A stretch of DNA of 64,000 bases from assembly GCA_000720375.1 (NCBI GenBank), contig JOAA01000007.1:248001-312000 (forward strand), in the 5' to 3' direction. Both the position numbers and the translations under genes were made by a program. Under the pieces are notes generated by a model, which was not told where the DNA came from, did not search any database, and saw only the letters and a list, made by a program, of their open reading frames with translations. Shown here piece by piece: positions 25,507 through 34,206 of this stretch (positions are counted from its first letter, which is position 1; each line of letters opens with the position of its first letter). The DNA comes from Rhodococcus rhodnii. GTDB taxonomy: Bacteria; Actinomycetota; Actinomycetes; Mycobacteriales; Pseudonocardiaceae.

Positions 25507-28098
25507 GTCGAGGATCTCGATATAGCCGTCGGTTCCGTTCACGCGGATCCGCTGTCCATCCTGGATCAAGCGCGTGGCGTGCTCGACCCCGACGACGGCT
25601 GGCAGGCCGTACTCCCGTGCGATCACTGCGCCGTGGGTCATCAAGCCCCCGACCTCCGTCACCAGGCCCGTGATCGCGACGAACAGGGGCGACCAACTCG
25701 GGTCCGTGTGCGCGGTGACCAGGATGTCGCCCGGTTCGAGATCGGCCTCGGCCATGTCCAGGATGACTCGGGCTCGCCCTTCGATGGTCCCGGCCGAAAC
25801 CGGCAGGCCGACGAGCGCACCGGGTGGCAGGTTGTCGCGTCGGTACGCTCCGGCGACGCCTTCGCCATCCGACGTGAGCACCCGGGGTGGCGTGAGCGCT
25901 TCGTATGACCTGAAGGCCTCCTTGCGCCCACGGATGAGCTCGTCATCAACCTGGTTCGTACGCACGACTTCCTGAAGTTCCTGCAGCCTCAGGAAAAAGA
26001 TGTCCTCCTGCTCCCGAAGCACGCCGGCCCGCACGAGGCGCTCGGCCTCGTCCAGCAAGGCCTGCTTGTACACGAAGTAGCGACTGACCATGCCGTACTT
26101 CGGGTACTCCCGGTAGCCGATGAACGTCCGGACGCGATCGATCATCCGCTTGGTTTCTTCGGCCTTGTCCTCCCCATCCGGCAAGGCCCGCAAGCGTTCC
26201 AGCACTTCGTGTTCCTTCTGCTGCGCCTCCTGCCGCCCTTGCTCGAAGCGGCGCTCGCCTGCGCCCGGCTCGAAGTTCTTGATGTTGGACAACAGCATGG
26301 GCAGCAGCGTGGTCGGCCGCTCGCTCCAACGCGGCCTCGTGACGTCGATCTCGCCGACGCAGCGCATGCCGTACCTGTCGAGGTAGGCCCGGATGGCGTC
26401 GCGTGCTTCCTGCCCACCGGCAAGCTTGGGCAGCTCGTCCAGAAAGCCTTCGTCCGCTACCTCCTGCAGAAAGGCGACGACTTCCGGATGCGGGCGGATC
26501 ACGTCCGCGACGTCGAGGAGCGCCAGCCCCATCTCCGAGGTGACGTTGTGCGGGACGGACTGGGAGAGCGTGTCGGCCGCGTTCTTCTCGCCCAGCCATT
26601 CCTGCAGCTTCTCGTTGAGCCACCAGGTCGTCTGCATTCCCGCCATGATCACCTGATGGCTGCGCGGATCGAACAGGATCCGGCGCAGTTCCTGGATGTC
26701 CGCCAGGATGAAGTCGAGCAGCTCCGATCCGGATTTCGTTCGGATGTCGCGTTTCAGCGTGGCGATCGAGGCCTCGCTGTGCTCGATCAGCTCGGTGACG
26801 ATGGCCGGATCGGTCTCGATCGTGGCCGGCGCGACGCCGACGACCGGCTCGCCGGGGCCGTCGTCCTCGACCGACGGGAGGAAGCCGTCACGTTCGACGA
26901 CGGTCTGCAGCGCGTCCCCGATCAGCGGATCGGACTTCCCCGCGACGTCCAGGAGTCCGGCGCGGGTCGTCGGCGACGCCAGCTGCTGGGTGACGTCGAC
27001 GAACAGCCGCCCGCCTGCCTCGGCCATCGGCCGGGGCGTCGTCAGCTGCCACAGCGAGAGGCCCAGTGGCTTCATGGGGTTGGTCATCATCTGCTGATGA
27101 CCGACGGAGATGTAGACGTGGTTGGCTTGGTCGCCGGTCTCGGGGATGGGGAACAGCGTGGTGATCGGCCGGCTCTGGACCACCTGGAAGCCGTCGTCGA
27201 CCAGGCACCATTCGATGTCCTGGGGCCGGCCGAAATACGCTTCGATCCGTCGGCCGAGCTGCACGAGCCGCACGACCTGCTCGTCCGTCAACGCCGGCTG
27301 TTCCTGCTGTGCCGCTTCGATCAGTTGTTCCTGCGTTCCGCCTCCCGGCACAGCGAGAATGGCACGCTGCTTGGCGCCAACCGTCTTGGCGACGATGTCG
27401 CCGTCGCGCACTTTGTAGATGTCGGCGTTCACCAGACCGGAGACCAGGGCTTCACCGAGGCCGAAGCTGGCCTCCACGGAGGCGACCTTCCGGTTGGACG
27501 TGACCGGGTCGGCCGTGAAGAGGACGCCAGCCGCCTGTGGGAAGACCATCTGCTGCACGACCACGGCCATTAGGACCTTGCGGTGGTCGAAACCGTTGCG
27601 CAGGCGATAGGTCACGGCTCGCTCGGTGAACAGCGACGCCCAGCACCGGCTGACGTGCTGCAGGACCGCCGCCGACCCGATGACGTTCAAGTAAGTGTCC
27701 TGCTGGCCTGCGAAAGAGGCCCCTGGCAAATCCTCCGCCGTCGCGCTCGATCGGACGGCGCAGGCGGTTGCCTCGCCGAGCCCGGCGAGTGCGCCGGTGA
27801 TCGCCGCCGCCAGATCGTCAGGGATGACGATTCCTTCAAGGGTTTCTCGGACCTCCGCACTGAGCGTGCGAATCGCCTCCCGGTCGTCCGGGTTCAGCCG
27901 CGACAGCCGATCAAGCCGATCGTCAATCGACGGCGCGTCCTGCAGGATTCGCCGGAAAGCGTCTGTCGTCACGCAAAATCCAGCCGGCACGTGGATGCCG
28001 TCGATCCGTGAAAGCTCTCCTAGATGCGCCCCCTTGCCGCCGACGACGGCGACCTGCGTCTGGTCGATCTCCTGGAAACCGAGCACGAAGTTGCCCAT
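25504..28098 (-). CDS. rph: Rifampin phosphotransferase
   Basis: 864 residues, close to the usual ~865. An N-terminal ATP-grasp region (VVGGKGAHLGELSRI; AVRSSATAEDLPGASFAGQQDTYLNV; DIEWCLVDDGFQVVQSRPITTL) is followed by a rifampin-binding insert of about 430 residues and a C-terminal swivelling His domain. The phospho-carrier His is in GGLMTHGAVIAREYG (about His822). The domain order and insert separate Rph from true PEP synthase. The enzyme transfers the beta-phosphate of ATP through the His to the C21 hydroxyl of rifamycins, inactivating them. The start at ATG 28098 has a GAAGGTGA ribosome site. A rifamycin-associated element lies 47 bases upstream. The Tn7-like element abuts its stop. Confidence 0.92.
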   Translation of the reverse strand: MGNFVLGFQEIDQTQVAVVGGKGAHLGELSRIDGIHVPAGFCVTTDAFRRILQDAPSIDDRLDRLSRLNPDDREAIRTLSAEVRETLEGIVIPDDLAAAITGALAGLGEATACAVRSSATAEDLPGASFAGQQDTYLNVIGSAAVLQHVSRCWASLFTERAVTYRLRNGFDHRKVLMAVVVQQMVFPQAAGVLFTADPVTSNRKVASVEASFGLGEALVSGLVNADIYKVRDGDIVAKTVGAKQRAILAVPGGGTQEQLIEAAQQEQPALTDEQVVRLVQLGRRIEAYFGRPQDIEWCLVDDGFQVVQSRPITTLFPIPETGDQANHVYISVGHQQMMTNPMKPLGLSLWQLTTPRPMAEAGGRLFVDVTQQLASPTTRAGLLDVAGKSDPLIGDALQTVVERDGFLPSVEDDGPGEPVVGVAPATIETDPAIVTELIEHSEASIATLKRDIRTKSGSELLDFILADIQELRRILFDPRSHQVIMAGMQTTWWLNEKLQEWLGEKNAADTLSQSVPHNVTSEMGLALLDVADVIRPHPEVVAFLQEVADEGFLDELPKLAGGQEARDAIRAYLDRYGMRCVGEIDVTRPRWSERPTTLLPMLLSNIKNFEPGAGERRFEQGRQEAQQKEHEVLERLRALPDGEDKAEETKRMIDRVRTFIGYREYPKYGMVSRYFVYKQALLDEAERLVRAGVLREQEDIFFLRLQELQEVVRTNQVDDELIRGRKEAFRSYEALTPPRVLTSDGEGVAGAYRRDNLPPGALVGLPVSAGTIEGRARVILDMAEADLEPGDILVTAHTDPSWSPLFVAITGLVTEVGGLMTHGAVIAREYGLPAVVGVEHATRLIQDGQRIRVNGTDGYIEILD

Positions 28099-28144
28099 GC
28101 GTTCACCTTCCCCCGTCCGGGCTGGTGATTCTGGGGCATGACCC

Positions 28145-28164
28145 GGGTCTTGCCGCAAGGCCCC
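28145..28164 (-). promoter_or_regulatory. Rifamycin-associated element (RAE)
   Basis: On the minus strand the sequence is GGGGCCTTGCGGCAAGACCC. It nearly matches the known RAE inverted repeat GGGGCTTGCGGCAAGGCCCC found before rifamycin-inducible genes in actinobacteria. It is placed about 50 bp upstream of the rph start, consistent with a control site for rifamycin induction. Confidence 0.88.
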
Positions 28165-28325
28165 CAGTGCGCTATATGTTGGAAGTGGCAGGGAGGTGGG
28201 CAATCTCCTTGCCCTTTCGGTTGTCGCCGGCATTCCAACTGACCACAATGGACATCAACGGCGACTGATTCCGCCTAGCGTTTTCCAGCTCCTACAGTCC
28301 ACGTTTGGTGACTAGTATCACAGCC

Positions 28326-28634
28326 ATGGACTACGGACACGTCGTCGTGACGTTCACCACGGACAGTAAGCAACTCGCGTGCACCATGGCAACCGAGGTC
28401 TCGGGCATCGAATCCACCTGCTGCGCACACATCGAAGGACCGATCCGGCGAGTGCACCGCTGGCACGGTCACAAGCACGCCAGCGAGCAGTGGCGGGTGG
28501 AAATCGAGGCCACGCATGATGGCGCCGACGCGCTTGTCGAGCACATCACCAGCCACCACGGTCACGAGGTCCACGACCTTGTAGTGACCGACCCGACGCG
28601 GCACCTCGTCGACGAAACCGCCGACACGCGGTAA
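28326..28634 (+). CDS. CutA-like protein
   Basis: 102 residues with the CutA fold pattern: an opening strand (GHVVVTFTTDSKQLACTMATEV), then RRVHRWHGHKHASEQWRVEIEATHDGADALVEHITSHHGHEVHDLVV, parallel to the CutA core YRWxGK...EVLLLIKT...L...I..LHPYEVPEII. CutA proteins are trimeric ferredoxin-like folds once linked to divalent-cation tolerance; their biochemical role is unsettled. It is rich in His and Cys. It is divergent from rph, with no obvious functional link. Confidence 0.72.
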   Translation: MDYGHVVVTFTTDSKQLACTMATEVSGIESTCCAHIEGPIRRVHRWHGHKHASEQWRVEIEATHDGADALVEHITSHHGHEVHDLVVTDPTRHLVDETADTR

Positions 28635-28769
28635 CTACCACCGTCACGAAGTAGTGCTCGAACCCCTTAAGCGCCGACTCCGGCCACTTCCTTTGTTCGC
28701 TCACCTCCACTGTAAATCTACGATGTAGGTATCGAACCCTGCGCTGTAGGCGTCAACGGGTGAGTAGCC

Positions 28770-29290
28770 CGCACGTGGCCTTGAACGGAGCCCTCGCACG
28801 AGCAAAGCCGGCGGTCAGGTGGGGCCTGGCCCACGCACTCCCCCGGACCCTGCTGCGGCGCGAGGCCCGGCGAGTCCAGCAACCCGCTACCGCAAGCTCG
28901 TCACCCGCGTGTTCACCGCACGAGCCGTTGAGCAACTGCGTGAACGAACCCAGCAGATCGCCAACCAACTCCTCGATAAGCTCGGCCCTCGCGAGCCCGT
29001 CGACCTGGTCGAGTCCTACTGCGGGCTGCTCCCGGTCACGGTCATCAGCGAGATCCTCGGCGTTCCGCCCCAGGATCACGGCCGCGTCCTGTCCTTCGGC
29101 GCGGCGGGCGCGCCCAGCCTCGACTTCGGCCTGGGGTGGCGCGCGTCCCGCGGCGTCGAGACAGCGCTGGCGCAGTTCGACGCCTGGCTCGGTGACCACC
29201 TCGACTACCTGCGTCGCAACCCCGGGACAACCTGTTCAGCCGACTCATTGCCGTCTTGGTGGCTCGACCCGATCAGCCGGCTCCGTAGCC
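28770..29290 (+). pseudogene. Cytochrome P450 remnant
   Basis: An N-terminal-half P450 fragment: TRYRKLVTRVFTARAVEQLRERTQQIANQLLDKL, VDLVESYCGLLPVTVISEILGVPPQDHGRVLSFGAAG and a later VETALAQFDAWLGDHLDYLRRNPG. After about 29224 the frame shifts (DNLFSRLIAVLVARPDQPA in the next frame) and stops. The I-helix, ExxR and haem Cys region are absent, so no catalysis is possible. The beginning is also out of frame with any clear start. It is a decayed gene beside the secreted GH78 gene. Confidence 0.7.
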
Positions 29291-29399
29291 GGTCTGGCGC
29301 CTCGCGCTGCTGACGTCCAGCACAGGCAGAAGCGACCGGATTCGGCCCTCCCCATCGGAGGTGAGGAGGACCGGAAGACCTGGTCGAGACACACCCGCG

Positions 29400-32300
29400 C
29401 TAACCAGCCATCGCAGTGAAGGTGAACGAGCCGGACGCCGTCCGATAGACCGAATAACCCGCCTCCGAACGTACAAACTCGGCTCGATCAGGTTTCATAA
29501 CAGCACCGCCTTGCACGGGAACCCAAACCTCCGCAGCCGTGTTCGCCGGCACCTGCACCGTCAAACGGAACCACCGGTCTGTTTTGGACCATTCCGACCG
29601 CACAACGCCCTGTGCCGTCTGATAATTGCCGCTCACACGGGTCAGGTCACCGACCACCCTCGGTTGGATCACCACTGACCGGGCACCGTTGACCCGGATG
29701 CCGGCGAGTCCAGTGTGGAACCATTCCTCGATCTGCGCGAGGATCATGTGATTCTTGGAGTCACCCCGGGTCCACCGCTCGCCGATAGTGGTCATCCCGT
29801 TGGGATTCGCGGTGGTCGGCTGCATGAAGTATCCGTAGCTGGGCTGATCGTCCTCCTGCAACAGATCCCAGAGCACATCGTCCCGGCCACCGGCGGCAAG
29901 TGCCCGGACGGTCGAGGCCATGCCGATGGTTCCGCCGCTGAAGTGCGGGCCATCGCCGTTGGGGTGGAACGCATAGACGAGTTCGACAAGGGCATCGAGG
30001 ACTGCCGCCCGTTCGCTGTCCGGGACGAGTCCGGCATCCAGCGCCAACGCCTGTGCTGCCTGGGTGGCACCGGTTGTCCCGTTGTTCCCGTCGGTGGTGT
30101 AGCGGCGCAGGGATGTGTTGTAGAAGTGGGTGTTGAATGCGGTCTTGATGTCCTGGGCCAGGGTTCGGTATTTCTGGGCGTCGGCTTGGTGGCCGGTCAG
30201 GTCGGCCATGGTCGCCAGTTTGCTGATCATGACGTGGTAGCCCCAGGTTCCGGTGATCCGGCCGGAAGTCTGCTCGGCGGAGACCCAGTCGGCGAGGGCG
30301 GCGTCGACGATGTGCTCCGGAGTTGCCTTCTGGCGCCGGACATAGTCGGCGAAGGCCACCATCTGGTCGTAGTGGCGGGCCATGGTCTCGGTGTCGCCGT
30401 AGAGTTCGTACAGCAACGCGGGCACCAGGATGATCGCGTTGCCCCAGTTGATCTCGTCACCGAACCGTCCACTGTAGCCCCAGTCGTAGACGGGCGTCTT
30501 CAGCGCGACGTTGCCCTTCATCGGCGTGTCGGCGATCGACTGTCCCTCGACCAGATGGCGCATGGTCGTACGCAGATACGCGCCGAGCTCGTAGTTTCGG
30601 TGAATGGCTCCCATCGGCATGGTGTAGTCGGCCGGATACGACAGCTTCTCGCGCCCTGGGCAGTCGGTGAACACCGACATGATGTTGGACGCGAAGGAAT
30701 AGCGGGACATGGTGTGAATACGGTTGATCCGCGCGTTCGACGTCGTCACCTCCCCCGCGACCGGTGTCGCCGCCTGCAACCGCAGACCCGTGACGAAATC
30801 CTTCGACGGTACGTAGCCGTCCGGCAGGCCGGTGATCTGAACCCATTGCATGCCAAAGTAGTTGAACTCCGGATGCCAGGTCTCCCGGCCGGTGCCTGCT
30901 GTGGTGTAGGTGTTGAACAGGTCGGTACCGCGGCTGCCTCCTCCGCCTTTCAGCGATGCCTGGTCCACGGTGCCGTCAGCCGCAAGCGACTCCGCCGGTG
31001 TGACCCGGATGACGGTGCCGGCTGGGATCCGTTTGCCGAGATTCAGTTGCGGCCAGCCGACGATGTTCTGTCCGAAGTCGAACACCCACGTACCTGGGAC
31101 GGGATTGGTCACCGAGACGGGAGTGAATCTTTCGACGATCTTGACGGGCTCGGCCATCCGGGCGACGAGCTTCGTGGCAAGGTTCGGCGGTGGCGCGATT
31201 CCGGCAGCCACCCACGACATCGGCGATCCGTCGCGCCGCTTGGCGTTCGCCGAGAGGTCCGATCTCGGCAAGTCCCAGCCGACCTGTTCCCGGCGGGCGT
31301 CGTAGTCGGCGCCGGAGTACCAGGCGTCGGTGACCAGTGGGCCGAGCGCGGTGCGCCAGGTGCGGTCCGAGATGATGACGTCGGTTTTCCCGTTGGTGTA
31401 CGAGATCTCCAGTCGCGCGATCATCCGTGGCGTCACCGCCGCACCGGCACTCGGGTCGCTCGCAGCGATGTTGTTGCCAGAGCCGGTAACTGTCGCGCCA
31501 GCAGTGTGCGGTTTGGACAGTCCGGGTGTGAACGTGATGTTTGTGTCGCTGATTGCCGTGATAGTGCGGGATTCGAGGTTGTCGCCCCCGTTGCCGGTGT
31601 CGACGTTGATCGTCCCGCCGACATGGTAGTTGGTGACGTTGTCCAGCTTCACGGTCGTCGCATCGGGTGCGGAATCGGCTGCGAGCACACTGTTGCCCTT
31701 GAGCTGGCTCTGCCACCACGAGTACGGCGATGTCCTGCCGACCGCGGGATTGGTGACGCTTCGCCGGACGTACGCCGGACCGTTGCCGAGCTGGACACCC
31801 AGGGTGTTGTCGCCTCGGCTGAGGTCGTCCGTGACGTCGTAGGTCCGGTATTCACTGGAGAGCTGGTAGTTCGAGTTCCCCGGTGCGAGCACCTCGTCGG
31901 TCAGTTTCCTGCCGTTGAGTGTCGGCAGGTGCAGGCCGACCCCGGACAGGTAGAGCCGGGCCTGGCTGACCTGCCTGCCGCGGTCGACGGTGAACTGACG
32001 GGCGAAGATCGGCATGGGCTGGCCCTCAGTCCGCCCCGGATAGTCGATCCACCGGGCCGCTCCCCAGTCGGTCTGCTGGAGCAGACCCATTTCCCAGGAC
32101 GACGGGCGACTCCAGTCCGATGGCCGCGAGTTCGCGTCCCAGACCCGCACGCGCCAGACGACCCGATCACGGGAGACGAGCTGTTTCCCGTTGTACCGCA
32201 CGCCGGACTGCGTCGCGGAGCTGACCTTGCCGGTGTCCCAGGTCAGCCGCCCTCTGCGCAGGTCCTGATCGCTCGCCGCCGCTTGGATCTGGTAAGCGGT

Positions 32301-32531
32301 CTGCCGATCACCTGGACACACCCGGCAGGGAAAGCGTGTTGTCTCGACCATTTGCCAAGCCAGCAAGGGATTCGGGTCGTCGATGCCCAGCGGTTCGTCC
32401 GGCCGGTCGTTGACGCGGAGGTTGGTCACTTCCACGTTCGACTGCCCACCGTGTGCCGCGGCCGGTGTAACGGGCAGGATGAGAGCCAGTGCCATGCCGA
32501 GTACGATCGCCAGATGTCGTGTTCTTGCCAC
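29400..32531 (-). CDS. Secreted alpha-L-rhamnosidase, GH78
   Basis: 1043 residues with a Sec signal peptide (LAIVLGMALALILPVTPAAAHG, cleavage about residue 26). Next comes the GH78 N-terminal beta region (NVEVTNLRVNDRPDEPLGIDDPNPLLAWQM), a Rham_N sugar-binding-like region, the (alpha/alpha)6 catalytic domain with a variant DCPGREKLSYPAD motif, and a C-terminal beta-sandwich. A Thr/Asn/Gly-rich insert of about 80 residues (VLAADSAPDATTVKLDNVTN...AGATVTGSG) interrupts the N-terminal region. The enzyme would release terminal rhamnose outside the cell. It starts three bases after the binding-protein stop, so it closes the rhamnoside operon. Confidence 0.9.
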   Translation of the reverse strand: MARTRHLAIVLGMALALILPVTPAAAHGGQSNVEVTNLRVNDRPDEPLGIDDPNPLLAWQMVETTRFPCRVCPGDRQTAYQIQAAASDQDLRRGRLTWDTGKVSSATQSGVRYNGKQLVSRDRVVWRVRVWDANSRPSDWSRPSSWEMGLLQQTDWGAARWIDYPGRTEGQPMPIFARQFTVDRGRQVSQARLYLSGVGLHLPTLNGRKLTDEVLAPGNSNYQLSSEYRTYDVTDDLSRGDNTLGVQLGNGPAYVRRSVTNPAVGRTSPYSWWQSQLKGNSVLAADSAPDATTVKLDNVTNYHVGGTINVDTGNGGDNLESRTITAISDTNITFTPGLSKPHTAGATVTGSGNNIAASDPSAGAAVTPRMIARLEISYTNGKTDVIISDRTWRTALGPLVTDAWYSGADYDARREQVGWDLPRSDLSANAKRRDGSPMSWVAAGIAPPPNLATKLVARMAEPVKIVERFTPVSVTNPVPGTWVFDFGQNIVGWPQLNLGKRIPAGTVIRVTPAESLAADGTVDQASLKGGGGSRGTDLFNTYTTAGTGRETWHPEFNYFGMQWVQITGLPDGYVPSKDFVTGLRLQAATPVAGEVTTSNARINRIHTMSRYSFASNIMSVFTDCPGREKLSYPADYTMPMGAIHRNYELGAYLRTTMRHLVEGQSIADTPMKGNVALKTPVYDWGYSGRFGDEINWGNAIILVPALLYELYGDTETMARHYDQMVAFADYVRRQKATPEHIVDAALADWVSAEQTSGRITGTWGYHVMISKLATMADLTGHQADAQKYRTLAQDIKTAFNTHFYNTSLRRYTTDGNNGTTGATQAAQALALDAGLVPDSERAAVLDALVELVYAFHPNGDGPHFSGGTIGMASTVRALAAGGRDDVLWDLLQEDDQPSYGYFMQPTTANPNGMTTIGERWTRGDSKNHMILAQIEEWFHTGLAGIRVNGARSVVIQPRVVGDLTRVSGNYQTAQGVVRSEWSKTDRWFRLTVQVPANTAAEVWVPVQGGAVMKPDRAEFVRSEAGYSVYRTASGSFTFTAMAG

Positions 32532-32534
32532 TGC

Positions 32535-33881
32535 TCAGGCTCCTGCCTTGTAGTCGGCATCCATCGCGGCGAGCATTTTGTCCGGAGTGGACTGTCCACT
32601 GAAGATCTCCTGTAGCCCGCTGAGCATCGTCTGCTGCACCTTGGCGTTCGGCCAGAGCTGGTCCATGAACGGCACGGTCCGGTTGTCCTTGATGAACTTC
32701 CCCACCTCGGCCAGCGCCGGGTCGGCGGCGAATCCGGTGTCGGGCAGGGACGGCAGACCGCCCTGCTTGCCGACGAACAGGTTCATCCCTTCCGGCGACA
32801 TCACGAAGTTGACGAACTTCAAGGCGAGATCCTTGTTCTTCGCCTTGGCGTTGACTCCGTAGCCCGCGCCTGCCGCGGCGGGCATGAGCGTCTTGGCCAC
32901 GTCGTCAGTGGCCGGCAACGGCTTGAGGGTGAATGTGCCCGAGGGGTTCTGCTTCTTGAGCAGTGCGACCACCCAGTTGCCCTGAACGAGGCCCAGCGTC
33001 TTGCCGGTCGCGGCCAGTTCCTGGCTCGCTTCGTAGCTGGTGCTGAGCGGACTCTGCTGGAAGCAGCCGGTGTTGGCCATCTCCTGGTACTTCGCCACGG
33101 CGGTGGTCCAGGCGGAACGGGCGAACGTGACCTGCCCGGCCTGCATCTTCTTGTCGAAGTCCTTGTCGTCACCGTAGACGGCCGTGGCAACGAAGGCGTA
33201 CGGCACCAACTGGGTCACCCATTTGTCCTGGATACCCAGCGCGAACGCCGGTGTCCCCTTGGCGGCGGCCGCCCGGCAGAACGCCAGCAGCTCGGTCCAC
33301 GTGCTCGGCGGCGTGAGCCTGGCCTTGTCCATGGCCTGCTGGTTGTACACGGCGCCGATCGCGTTGAGCCCGAAGAGTCCGTTGTAGGTCTTTCCCTCGT
33401 ACTGGGCCACGGTCTTGACCGACTCAGGCAGCTTCGCAGCCCACGGCTGGTCGGAAAGGTCAAGCAGATAACCAGGTTTCGCCAGGACGTAGGTGGCACC
33501 GGGGTTGCCGTTGCCCGGCCACACCGACATCACGTCGGGTGCGGTCCCGGAGGCCAGTTGGGTGCGGATCTGCTGCTGGTACTGGTCGGCACCGCTGGTG
33601 GTGAAGTTGACCTTCACGCCGGGATTGGCTGCCTCGAAGGCTTTCACGACATCCTCGACCGAGCCTTGGTCGACCGAGGCGAGCGTCAGTGTCATGTCCC
33701 CGCCGCCGCCAGTGGAACCGGCGTTGGTCCCACCGCCGCATGCGGCCAGTAAGGTGCCGGCAGCCGCAAGACTGAGCACCTTCATAAGCCCTGACCTGCG
33801 GAAACGACGAAACTGTCGGTCCGGAGCGGTAACGTTGAATTCAGGGGTCCCCCTGTGGGAATTGCTGTTGCGGTGAGCCAT
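32535..33881 (-). CDS. Sugar ABC transporter substrate-binding lipoprotein
   Basis: 448 residues. A lipobox LLAAC places the lipidated Cys at about residue 48 from ATG 33881; an internal ATG at 33785 would give a more usual 15-residue signal. The mature part is a type 1 extracellular solute-binding protein (MTLTLASVDQGSVEDVVKAFEAANPGVKVNF; APDVMSVWPGN). It should capture rhamnosides or oligosaccharides for the two permeases encoded upstream. The gene is separated from them by the cytoplasmic rhamnosidase gene and a tandem-repeat array. AGGAG precedes the start. Confidence 0.9.
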   Translation of the reverse strand: MAHRNSNSHRGTPEFNVTAPDRQFRRFRRSGLMKVLSLAAAGTLLAACGGGTNAGSTGGGGDMTLTLASVDQGSVEDVVKAFEAANPGVKVNFTTSGADQYQQQIRTQLASGTAPDVMSVWPGNGNPGATYVLAKPGYLLDLSDQPWAAKLPESVKTVAQYEGKTYNGLFGLNAIGAVYNQQAMDKARLTPPSTWTELLAFCRAAAAKGTPAFALGIQDKWVTQLVPYAFVATAVYGDDKDFDKKMQAGQVTFARSAWTTAVAKYQEMANTGCFQQSPLSTSYEASQELAATGKTLGLVQGNWVVALLKKQNPSGTFTLKPLPATDDVAKTLMPAAAGAGYGVNAKAKNKDLALKFVNFVMSPEGMNLFVGKQGGLPSLPDTGFAADPALAEVGKFIKDNRTVPFMDQLWPNAKVQQTMLSGLQEIFSGQSTPDKMLAAMDADYKAGA

Positions 33882-33902
33882 GCCCCTGCTCCTTTGCAGA
33901 CG

Positions 33903-34206
33903 GTTCAAGTCCTTCGCAGACGCTGAGATTCAAGTTCTTGCGGACGGTCGGGTTCAGTCCGTTGGTGATCGGCGGGTCCAGTCTGTTGGTGGCGGCCAGG
34001 TTCAAGTCCGTTGGCGGCGTTCGGGTCCGAGTCGGTTCGTGTTGGTCGTGTTCAGTCGGTTGGTGGCGGCGGGGTCCAGTCCCTTGATGGCGGTCGGGGT
34101 CCAAGTCAGTTGATAACGGTCGGGTCCAAATCTGTTGGTGATGGCCGGGTTCAAGCCCGTTGGTGGCGGCGGGTTTCTAGTCCGTTGGCGGCGGTCAGAT
34201 TCAAGT
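33903..34206. repeat. Degenerate tandem repeat array, 24-25 bp units
   Basis: About twelve units of 24-26 bases with consensus near GGGTTCAGTCCGTTGGTGGC plus four to five bases fill the gap between the GH78 stop and the binding-protein start. Examples are GGTTCAGTCCGTTGGTGATC, GGTCCAGTCTGTTGGTGGCG and GGGTTCAAGCCCGTTGGTGG. Units nearest the binding-protein gene are most diverged. It may tune mRNA stability between the two genes, bind a protein, or be a neutral minisatellite. Confidence 0.8.

Noticed and set aside
25504..28098. PEP synthase or pyruvate phosphate dikinase
   Set aside because: Length, the large middle insert before the His domain and the upstream RAE fit rifampin phosphotransferase instead.
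28718..28728. BlaI/CopY-type operator CTAC-GAT-GTAG
   Set aside because: Only four base pairs per arm and no BlaI-type gene nearby; kept only as an aside to the decayed P450.
29715..32615. 966-codon frame antisense to the secreted GH78
   Set aside because: Antisense shadow; the minus-strand gene has a signal peptide and full GH78 domains.
33841..34104. 87-codon minus-strand frame with Asn/Leu/Asp/Pro repeats
   Set aside because: It only translates the tandem-repeat DNA and overlaps the binding-protein start; no coding evidence.
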